The translations under genes were made by a program, and so were the position numbers. A DNA stretch of 6,459 bases from CAKPSH01 sp964634355. Its GTDB lineage: Bacteria; Bacillota; Clostridia; TANB77; CAG-508. Positions 1 through 5,725 of this stretch are shown piece by piece (position 1 is the first letter of the stretch; each line of letters starts with the position of its first letter). Under the pieces are notes generated by a model that saw only the letters and a list, made by a program, of their open reading frames with translations, did no database searches and was not told the DNA's origin. The stretch lies in contig CAZWIF010000061.1 in the NCBI GenBank assembly GCA_964634355.1, positions 1-6,459 of the forward strand, given 5' to 3'.

Positions 1-112
1 TTGTCAACGCCTCGGCAATATCCACAGCACAAAACCACCATTTGGAAGTTTCGTCCTCCCAAACGGCTCTCACCGGAATATCTTCAAAAAATCTAATCGA
101 CGTCTTTATCAT
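1..112 (-). CDS. Bro-N domain protein, N-terminal fragment (phage antirepressor / DinD-like)
   Basis: Only the first 37 codons are in the window; the gene continues past the left edge. The start is the ATG at 112-110, with a modest GAGA about 6 bases upstream. The peptide begins MIKTSIRFFEDIPVRAVW and then has the stretch KWWFCAVDIAEALT. The pattern 'F-x-IPVRAVW … KWWFxxVDIxxALT' is characteristic of the Bro-N domain, a DNA-binding module found in phage antirepressors, baculovirus BRO proteins and DNA-damage-inducible protein D. The C-terminal half, which would distinguish these, is missing. GC content of the fragment is 49 of 112 bases (about 44%), clearly above the AT-rich operon to its right. 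It lies 96 bases downstream of the thymidylate-synthase-like gene on the same strand. I infer that it is a separate gene and perhaps a host or prophage flank of the cassette. Family assignment is fairly sure; function is not. Confidence 0.7.
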   Translation of the reverse strand, partial: MIKTSIRFFEDIPVRAVWEDETSKWWFCAVDIAEALT

Positions 113-208
113 ACTATCTCAACCAACCAATCATTTGAAAACAACTTAAAAAATACATTTCCATATTCAACATATGAGTATTCCAAACTGATATACAAAC
201 CAAAATAT
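113..208. other. Intergenic spacer; only a weak hairpin, no convincing terminator
   Basis: This 96-base AT-rich spacer separates the end of the operon from the Bro-N gene. One imperfect inverted repeat is visible: ATATTCA at 163-169 and TGAGTAT at 175-181, around a 5-base loop and with one G-T wobble. On the minus strand it is followed about 10 bases later by a TTTTTT run near 147-152. The stem is short and all-AT except one pair, so it is at best a weak intrinsic terminator. No clear promoter for the Bro-N gene was found, so read-through from the operon cannot be excluded. Confidence 0.3.
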
Positions 209-1195
209 TTAATCACCAGCTTTATTTAAAAACGCTTTCATCATTTCCACATATAATGAATTGCTACATTGAGATAATAATTCTTCAGTTAACTTATTAA
301 ATTTTAATTTATTCGAAGCATAAGAACTCACAATTAACATCAAATTATTATAAGCTTCATACTTGGAATCAAGTATAGCCAGTTTCTTCAATCCCTCATA
401 AGATAATTCTTTTGTAGCAATTAATTCTAGTCTTCCATAGATATCGGAAACAATATTTTCAAAATCTGTTTTGGGTATAGCCAAAATGTCTGTATTTATT
501 TTATTAGTATAATGTTTTGCGCAACATTTTGAATCCCGATCGTAAATATGTAAGCTATCACTTATATGGGTATAAGTTCCAACATCGATATTTAGCCATC
601 CTGAGAGAATCTCTTGCAATGATGTGAATTGAACTAAATTATACGGTAAACCTCTATAAACATCATTACTTCGCATCACCTGTGTCCACTCTAATCTACC
701 ATTACGAATTTTAATCATTGAACAAATATTACATGGAATATCTTTACTTTGACTTTTACCACTGTCTAATGGCATATCTTGAAGCGGATCCCAATACAAT
801 AAAACAGTTTGCCTATTCTCAGGACAATTTTTTAATGCGTTATAGGCTCTAGCTAATTGATTCAATCCATTGTAATGCTTAAGCCTATATCCATAAGCCC
901 CATGATAAATATCCGAATTAGCATCTGCAGCATATTTTTCATATGCCGGATTCCAATAATCTATTATATTCCTCTTATTACTTCCACTACAAATCCATAC
1001 GATTTCTACCAAAGAAAAAGCAATACTCATCGGTTTAAATCGATCTGATACCCACTTTTGAATGGGGTTCTCCAAAGTTAAAACAGCTTGTGAAATTTCT
1101 GAAGTGTCATTAATTCGGTGTCCTTCCTTGTTAATTAAATCCAGCGCATCAGCCCATATGTCATTCGCTGTTTCTCGCTCTAAAAGATATGCCAT
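209..1195 (-). CDS. Thymidylate-synthase-fold enzyme (TS / dUMP hydroxymethylase-like)
   Basis: The 328-residue protein has a thymidylate synthase superfamily fold. These enzymes add a one-carbon unit from methylene-tetrahydrofolate to C5 of a pyrimidine deoxynucleotide. Visible landmarks, aligned by eye to E. coli ThyA, are Glu64 in EIVW (Glu58), the GAYGYRLK segment near 99-106 (GPVYGKQWR), Arg128 (Arg126), nucleophile Cys155 in DIPC (Cys146), Arg175 and Asp178 in RSND (Arg166/Asp169), Asn186 in GLPYN (Asn177), and His216/Tyr218 in LHIY (His207/Tyr209). Retention of Asn186 points to a uracil nucleotide; dCMP hydroxymethylases carry Asp there. Overall the sequence looks like the divergent TS/hydroxymethylase group rather than housekeeping ThyA, and the second dimer-interface arginine appears to be Gln129. 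The start is the ATG at 1195 because GAGGAG lies 4 bases upstream; an upstream in-frame GTG at 1222 has no such site. Its neighbours suggest that it makes a modified thymine precursor such as 5-hydroxymethyl-dUMP, but plain dTMP synthesis cannot be excluded. Confidence 0.82.
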   Translation of the reverse strand: MAYLLERETANDIWADALDLINKEGHRINDTSEISQAVLTLENPIQKWVSDRFKPMSIAFSLVEIVWICSGSNKRNIIDYWNPAYEKYAADANSDIYHGAYGYRLKHYNGLNQLARAYNALKNCPENRQTVLLYWDPLQDMPLDSGKSQSKDIPCNICSMIKIRNGRLEWTQVMRSNDVYRGLPYNLVQFTSLQEILSGWLNIDVGTYTHISDSLHIYDRDSKCCAKHYTNKINTDILAIPKTDFENIVSDIYGRLELIATKELSYEGLKKLAILDSKYEAYNNLMLIVSSYASNKLKFNKLTEELLSQCSNSLYVEMMKAFLNKAGD

Positions 1196-1199
1196 AACT

Positions 1200-1205
1200 C
1201 TCCTC
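1200..1205 (-). promoter_or_regulatory. Ribosome binding site that fixes the TS-like start
   Basis: GAGGAG, followed by AGTT and then ATG, lies directly against the start at 1195. It overlaps the TGA stop (1206-1204) of the preceding gene, so termination and re-initiation are probably coupled. This site is why ATG 1195 is preferred over the GTG at 1222. Confidence 0.75.
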
Positions 1206-2145
1206 AGTATTTTAATCCCCACTTGGGTGGCAAAAATAATTCTATATAGTTGCTTTTGGGTTTAAAAATTTGTTTAATCCTTGTCTTATTTTGCTTGCAA
1301 TCAATATTAGGAAACATTACGCGGGAATATTTGTCAGTTTCGCAAAATAGATTCTGACAATCAATTAATTGTAATGGTCTCCCAAACAAAGTTTTAAAAT
1401 CTAAATTATATCTTTTAAACTCGTTTTCCTGTTGCTCAGCCACATATTTAATGTAGTATTCGTAATCACGATATAAAGTTCCAAAACATTTTTCTATCCC
1501 TCTTTTTGCGCCCGGACCTGGTACTACAAATGACATTTCGCTAAAATCTGTTAACTCACTATAGTTTATATCTATAGCGTATTGGAAAGCTAAAAATTGT
1601 CCTATTGTGGGATAAGATAACATTAATTCAAAAAGTTCATGCAAAGAAGAAATATGTGAAATCTTCTTCCCGATTTTATCTTTCATAATAAAATCTAATA
1701 ATTCAAGATTATTTCTATGTTTTATATGATTACCAAACGCTGTAACGCCAGATGGCATAATATAGGCAGCCGAATAGATTTTTTGCTTGTTTTCTATCAA
1801 TTTATCTAATATTTTCGAATAGTATTCCTTATTAAAACTTTTATAATTTATGATGCCTATTTCTTTCTCTATTGACTCCCATGTTTCGATCTTATTAAAG
1901 AATTTGAATAATAAAATCCGAAATATTATATCCTCCGCCGATAAAGAGCTATCTGCATAAATTACATTTTTTACTAAGTATTGACTTACCCTATCGGTTA
2001 CCCTGTAAGCGTTTGTAAACTTATATTTTTTAATTACTTCATCATCCGTCCAAGGCGGAGTTTTGTTGTAAAGTCTGTTAAAAAATACCTCTTGTCTTTT
2101 AAAGGCAAAACGCCAAAACGCTTCATATACTTCTGTATAGTTCAT
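1204..2145 (-). CDS. 5-hmdU DNA kinase helical-domain / aGPT-pyrophosphorylase family protein (putative DNA base hypermodification)
   Basis: This 313-residue, probably cytosolic protein has no signal peptide or membrane segment. It carries the motif series I associate with the all-helical domain of 5-hydroxymethyl-dU DNA kinases and alpha-glutamyl/putrescinyl-thymine pyrophosphorylases. The motifs are PWT at 31-33, NAYRVTDRVSQYL at 45-57, FKFFNKIETWE at 80-90, IMPSG at 129-133, IGQFLAFQYAID at 181-192, VPGPGAKRGIEKCF at 208-221 (resembling a helix-hairpin-helix) and DCQNLFCETDKYSR at 262-275. In phages with hypermodified thymine, this domain occurs with a P-loop kinase that phosphorylates 5-hmdU within DNA, preparing it for further substitution. 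No P-loop is present here. A P-loop kinase is instead encoded immediately upstream, ending one base before this start, so the two may act as a split enzyme (inference). The ATG at 2145 has only a weak upstream GAG, consistent with coupling to the upstream gene. Family call is confident; the exact reaction is unknown. Confidence 0.78.
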   Translation of the reverse strand: MNYTEVYEAFWRFAFKRQEVFFNRLYNKTPPWTDDEVIKKYKFTNAYRVTDRVSQYLVKNVIYADSSLSAEDIIFRILLFKFFNKIETWESIEKEIGIINYKSFNKEYYSKILDKLIENKQKIYSAAYIMPSGVTAFGNHIKHRNNLELLDFIMKDKIGKKISHISSLHELFELMLSYPTIGQFLAFQYAIDINYSELTDFSEMSFVVPGPGAKRGIEKCFGTLYRDYEYYIKYVAEQQENEFKRYNLDFKTLFGRPLQLIDCQNLFCETDKYSRVMFPNIDCKQNKTRIKQIFKPKSNYIELFLPPKWGLKY

Positions 2146-2146
2146 T

Positions 2147-2750
2147 TTAATTAATCTCTAATTTTTTTAAGATTTTTTCGACAGTAATTGGAATTGTGTC
2201 ATTGCTGTAAATTTTATATTTAGTGCACTTATCTTTAGAAAAAAGATTTTCATATTCACATAAAATTTCATTCTCAATAGTCTGGTTGTAATCATAGTCT
2301 CGATTCTCTCGCATAATATAGAAAATAACTTTATTTTGAATACTATCAGTTAATACTCTTTCAATATCTACTACTTTTTCTAATTGAGCTCGTGGAATGC
2401 CAGCAGCTATCCCAATAAGCTATTGTTGACCACCAATACCGATCCAAAAGGATATCGTATCCAGATTCCAAAATCAGTAAAATATTTTGTTCCAAAAGAT
2501 CAAGGTGAGCAGCAACGTGTAACATTTGCAAACTTAAAGGAGTTATGCTTTTAATATTCATTTTGCCGTGGTGAATATCGTATATCAATTTCCCTAAAGT
2601 TCCTGCTTCTTTCCCTGGAAATTGAAAATCTCTTACCTTTTTCCCTGCACCTAAATAAACATTTTTTACTTGTGAAATAAGTGTACTTTTTCCAACGTGG
2701 TCAATCCCTTCAAATATTATTAACCGTCCGCTAACTTTATTTTTTAGCAT
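2147..2750 (-). pseudogene. Thymidylate-kinase-like P-loop kinase, split by a +1 frameshift
   Basis: The uninterrupted reading frame (2750-2361) encodes a dNMP-kinase N-terminal half: Walker A GIDHVGKST at 15-23, an FQFPG substrate-loop region at 43-46, and the DRYWWSTIAY motif at 103-112, matching the DRYxxS-type motif of thymidylate kinases. After Tyr112 the frame reads into unrelated residues and stops at 2363-2361. Dropping one base of the plus-strand AA at 2414-2415 restores GIAAGIPRAQLEKVVDIERV and an open frame to a TAA at 2149-2147. The total becomes 200 residues, close to the usual length of about 205-210 for this family. No good independent start serves the second half. The lesion could be a real mutation, an assembly error or a programmed +1 shift; no long homopolymer is present. 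The start at 2750 overlaps the TIR-SLOG stop by 14 bases. The intact enzyme would phosphorylate a (hydroxymethyl-)dUMP/dTMP-like substrate, or, together with the next gene product, a base in DNA. Confidence 0.75.
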
Positions 2751-4644
2751 TATATGTATTCAATCCTTTTACAATTAGCGCAATATTTTCAATCACGTTA
2801 TCGCTAAATAATAATTTTTTATTCTCGTCATCCGATAACCCATTATTTAAACAAGTTAGACCTTTTTCTTTCACTTCCGCCAACACCTTTAAATCTTCAC
2901 GCAAATCGACTTCATCCCCAATAATACATTTAGCCAACAATTCCGCTGCGCCACCATAAGCACCCAATACAAATAAAGGCTTTTTCATTTGTATTGCGAT
3001 TAAAGATTCTTCAATTATACCTGGCAGTTTACCGGAATACCCCTCGATTTTACCACCAATCGATATCCTTACCGACGAATCAAGATTAACTTTTTCACGT
3101 AAAGCAGTAAGACGACCTGCCAAACTTTTTTCCTTAGTATTTAGTTTTTCAAATTCAAAGACATCCCCCAATTCTACTAATTTGTTTTCTTCTACCGGAT
3201 AGTCCTCTATATAAATATTTTTAACAACTCCTTTTCGCTTTAATACACTATATGATGAAATAAAATCGTCTAATATATTTAAAAAATTATATTGAGTTTT
3301 GACAGTAAAACTACCACCATATACTAATTTTGCCCCTAACGCTATTAAGTATCTACTTAATTCTACCACCATTATTTTTAGCTGTGCATTTGTTTTTGAT
3401 AAACTTTTTTCTGGTATATCTGAAACTGATAATCCTACAGTTAAGTCAGAAGAAAGGTTACCCTTCAAAGTTTCGTTTTTAAGCAAAAGGAAGGTTGGCG
3501 TGAAAAAATTTACTTCTGGCATAGAAATCTTTAATATTTCTTCTTCTCTTTTATTTAACGGTGGTTCAGGATATAAAACTGTTTTTAGATCGCTATTTTC
3601 CTTCCTTTCAAGCATTAAAGTCAACAATTCTGGCGGATATGGGAAAATTGAGATGTTTTTTACACCAAAAATATTGCTTAGATAGGATAACATAAGTTCA
3701 CTGTATTTGACCCTTAAAACTTCAAATAAAATATTTAAAATGATATTCCTTTTTTGTTCATCTGATATTTCGCCATAATCTAAATGCATCGTTTTAATAT
3801 TTGCCATATAAGGGAATCTTCTCTTTTCCCCATCCTTTAGCATATCAACTAATAAAATCGGCCTTCTCTTACTTTTAGCATATAAAACCTCATGTTGACA
3901 CCATTCTCTGGAAGAATATGAATCCGTACACAATACCAATAAGGCCGCGCTTCTTATATTCGCATTAATCGTTGCCTCAAAATCATCCCCCTTATAAATG
4001 TCGAAGACATCTATGAATCTATCTAATGAAGTATTAGAAGTTAAATAAGTATTAAAATCTTTAGCATATTTTTTTCCATCTTCACTCGAATGACTTATAA
4101 AAATATTAATACCTGCAGGAGTTGAATTGCCTTCCAATTCAGAAACTCTATTATATCCATACAACAATCTAGAAAATTCATGTGTCAATTCGAATATTAG
4201 ATATTCTCTTCTCTTGTTCAATCGTTCAATAGAATCAGTAATTAATCCCAAAGATTCAAAAGTTATAAAATTTTTCCTAGCCAAATCTAATGAATTGTTC
4301 CTTATAGCTTCCATACTACAACAGCAGACTGGATATAGCCTAATTTTATCGGAGCAATTTTTGAATACTTTATCTAATATTTCTGCCCAATCATTTTTAT
4401 GAATTAGCATTTTATTATCAATTAAAGCTACTATTGAAATGAATTCACAACCTTCTAATTCATTATCAATTTTGTAACCTGGATTGGTAATAAATTTTAC
4501 AGGAATTCCAATACTTTCACCTGAATAATCATTTTCATGCCTATAAAACCTATCAAATATGACTTGTGCATAATCATCCCCATTTTCAAATTGAGAATCC
4601 CATATTACTAAGATTTTAAAAGGTTCTAAATTATTTCCCTCCAT
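2737..4644 (-). CDS. TIR-SLOG protein: TIR-like region, catalytic TIR domain, C-terminal SLOG sensor
   Basis: This 635-residue protein is the largest in the operon. Residues about 8-175 (FKILVIWD…, then GIPVKFITNPG) look like a degenerate TIR-like or related alpha/beta region. A canonical TIR domain spans about 177-293: it begins GINIFISHSSEDGKKYA, contains the GDDF loop, and has WCQHEV with Glu252 at the position of the NAD+-cleaving glutamate. The last ~240 residues contain SLOG-type signatures: GLSVSDIP near 404, GAKLVYGGSF near 437-446, SIGGKIEGYSGKLPGI near 528-543, and PLFVLGAYGGAAELLAK near 556-572. SLOG domains bind nucleotides or NAD-derived signals. I infer a TIR NADase effector switched on by a ligand at the SLOG, analogous to ThsA (SIR2-SLOG) of Thoeris. 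I start it at ATG 4644, which has GGAGG 11 bases upstream; ATG 4662 and TTG 4665 lack a comparable site. It overlaps the previous gene by 14 bases. Confidence 0.85.
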   Translation of the reverse strand: MEGNNLEPFKILVIWDSQFENGDDYAQVIFDRFYRHENDYSGESIGIPVKFITNPGYKIDNELEGCEFISIVALIDNKMLIHKNDWAEILDKVFKNCSDKIRLYPVCCCSMEAIRNNSLDLARKNFITFESLGLITDSIERLNKRREYLIFELTHEFSRLLYGYNRVSELEGNSTPAGINIFISHSSEDGKKYAKDFNTYLTSNTSLDRFIDVFDIYKGDDFEATINANIRSAALLVLCTDSYSSREWCQHEVLYAKSKRRPILLVDMLKDGEKRRFPYMANIKTMHLDYGEISDEQKRNIILNILFEVLRVKYSELMLSYLSNIFGVKNISIFPYPPELLTLMLERKENSDLKTVLYPEPPLNKREEEILKISMPEVNFFTPTFLLLKNETLKGNLSSDLTVGLSVSDIPEKSLSKTNAQLKIMVVELSRYLIALGAKLVYGGSFTVKTQYNFLNILDDFISSYSVLKRKGVVKNIYIEDYPVEENKLVELGDVFEFEKLNTKEKSLAGRLTALREKVNLDSSVRISIGGKIEGYSGKLPGIIEESLIAIQMKKPLFVLGAYGGAAELLAKCIIGDEVDLREDLKVLAEVKEKGLTCLNNGLSDDENKKLLFSDNVIENIALIVKGLNTYNAKK

Positions 4645-5242
4645 ATCTATCAAATCCTCCATCAAATTTTATCGGATCTCCAATGAAGCCTTTATCTTCT
4701 AGAGAATCTAACCACTTTTCTAATTTTGATTCAAGTACTAAATCCGTAAATTTTCTATAACCAATATGATTATAAATCAGTTCAGCTAAATCTTTTGGGA
4801 CATTAATTGCCTCTTCACCAAAATACCAATATCGACGCGAAATTAAAACCGCATTGTGCTTTGTATCTCTTTTCAAATTTTTTGAGTTAGCACTCCCATC
4901 AACATTGCTATGGTGAGAATTGTCTTGCGCCCATTCTCCATTGATATGGTGATATATATTGTCTCCATATACCTGTTTTAAACTTCCATTCATAACTGGT
5001 TTTTTACATTGATATTCTTCACCATTCCAATAATCGTCAAATGTAATTTTCATTTGAACCTGCATAGCATAAATAAGTCTATTTTTGTATTTGGTTGAAG
5101 AGGATCCAAAGCCAACAATCCAATCCCCAACTTGCGCACTTCCTCTAATATCAGGCTTACATGTTGCAAGCGTACACATAGAATAAAAAGGATTAGGAGC
5201 AAATCCATAGTCTCTTGTAATTATATAAGAATAAATAGCCAT
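4631..5242 (-). CDS. Nmad2-like putative nucleotide-modification-associated protein
   Basis: This 203-residue soluble protein has a motif pattern I recognise from the nucleotide modification associated domain 2 (Nmad2) family. The motifs are YSYIITRDYGFAPNPF at 4-19, CTLATCKPDIR at 23-33, VGDWIVGFGS at 38-47, YGDNIYHH at 92-99, NSHHS at 108-112 and DTK at 126-128. Nmad domains were defined computationally from their linkage to DNA and nucleotide modification genes. Their biochemical role is not settled; binding or processing of a modified base or nucleotide is the usual proposal. Here it sits between two TIR-only genes and the TIR-SLOG gene, with the modification enzymes further downstream, so a reader or sensor role is possible (inference). 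The start at 5242 is supported by AGGGAGG at 5260-5254, within the end of the previous gene. It overlaps the TIR-SLOG coding region by 14 bases, so the two are translationally linked. Family call is good; function is unknown. Confidence 0.72.
   Translation of the reverse strand: MAIYSYIITRDYGFAPNPFYSMCTLATCKPDIRGSAQVGDWIVGFGSSSTKYKNRLIYAMQVQMKITFDDYWNGEEYQCKKPVMNGSLKQVYGDNIYHHINGEWAQDNSHHSNVDGSANSKNLKRDTKHNAVLISRRYWYFGEEAINVPKDLAELIYNHIGYRKFTDLVLESKLEKWLDSLEDKGFIGDPIKFDGGFDRYGGK
4656..4660 (-). promoter_or_regulatory. Ribosome binding site for the TIR-SLOG start
   Basis: GGAGG lies inside the 3' end of the Nmad2-like gene, 11 bases before the ATG at 4644. That spacing is slightly long but usable. 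The in-frame ATG at 4662 lies upstream of this site and has no purine-rich tract of its own, so the shorter protein is preferred. Confidence 0.5.
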
Positions 5243-5245
5243 TTA

Positions 5246-5713
5246 TTAGCAAACCTCCCTAGTTTTTATATCAGGTCGTCTTCTGCCAGATGGCGTTTCC
5301 CATTCAGTACCGCCAGACAGAGCATTATTAATATTTTTAGCATCCCAACTAACGAGCGAGTCCCCATACTTTGCGACACCTCCCGGCAAATCTTTTTCCG
5401 TTGCCCCTGGCAAATACACACCTATAATTGTTTTGTCGTGTCGGATTGCATATTCTATTTCCCAATTCACATATTCCCTATTCTTTGTTTCTTTACCAAC
5501 TAAAACTACCATTGTTCCCGCCCAATCGATTTTAGGCTGTAATATCCCATATTTAATGTAGTGTTCATTAGTAGCGTTGTTAGGTTCTGTTTCCACAATA
5601 GAACTATCTCTAATTATAAAATGTGAATCAATCATAGACTTAAACTCCTCTATGTATTTTTCATCACCCCCATAGTGCGAGATAAAAATATTTTTTCTTA
5701 CCTTATCATCCAT
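5246..5713 (-). CDS. Small TIR-domain protein, ThsB/MTH538-like (second copy)
   Basis: This 155-residue stand-alone TIR-like protein starts its first strand with NIFISHYGGDEKYIEEF (8-24). The central strand TMVVLVGKETKNREYVNWEIEYAI follows (within 67-90), where Glu85 in NWEIEYA is the likely NAD+-hydrolysing glutamate of ThsB-type TIRs. The segment GVYLPGATEKDLPGGV (98-113) and a Trp at 123 also fit this branch. ThsB proteins in Thoeris detect phage and make a cyclic ADP-ribose isomer from NAD+; the same activity here is inferred. The ATG at 5713 has GAGAGGG 6 bases upstream. The gene lies 12 bases after the first TIR gene and ends 3 bases before the Nmad2-like start. It differs strongly from the first TIR protein, so this is not a recent tandem duplication. 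No transmembrane segment is seen. Confidence 0.8.
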   Translation of the reverse strand: MDDKVRKNIFISHYGGDEKYIEEFKSMIDSHFIIRDSSIVETEPNNATNEHYIKYGILQPKIDWAGTMVVLVGKETKNREYVNWEIEYAIRHDKTIIGVYLPGATEKDLPGGVAKYGDSLVSWDAKNINNALSGGTEWETPSGRRRPDIKTREVC

Positions 5714-5725
5714 TTATAACCCTCT

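Noticed and set aside
163..181. Rho-independent terminator after the TS-fold gene
   Set aside because: The stem is 7 bp with a wobble, almost entirely A/T, and the T-run is displaced by about 10 bases; listed only as a weak hairpin in the spacer.
1196..1222. Upstream GTG start at 1222 for the TS-fold gene, adding nine residues
   Set aside because: The GAGGAG site 4 bases before ATG 1195 is much better placed, and the extra residues merely overlap the end of the previous gene.
857..1265. Two plus-strand frames (857-1048 and 1062-1265)
   Set aside because: They run antisense to the TS-fold gene, have no family resemblance or ribosome binding site, and are explained as shadows of that gene.
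2361..2750. A complete 129-residue truncated kinase
   Set aside because: The last ~17 residues do not resemble the family, and the missing C-terminal half is encoded in the +1 frame directly downstream, so this is a frameshifted full-length gene.
3299..3685. Plus-strand frame of 128 codons
   Set aside because: Antisense to the SLOG part of the TIR-SLOG gene, with low-complexity Ser/Phe-rich translation and no recognisable motif.
4127..4402. Plus-strand frame of 91 codons
   Set aside because: Antisense to the N-terminal half of the TIR-SLOG gene; no independent support.
4645..4665. TTG 4665 or ATG 4662 as the TIR-SLOG start
   Set aside because: Neither has a Shine-Dalgarno sequence; the GGAGG at 4660-4656 can serve only a start downstream of it, such as ATG 4644.
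5132..5503. Plus-strand frame of 123 codons
   Set aside because: Antisense to the Nmad2-like and second TIR genes, with no domain signature and no plausible promoter context.
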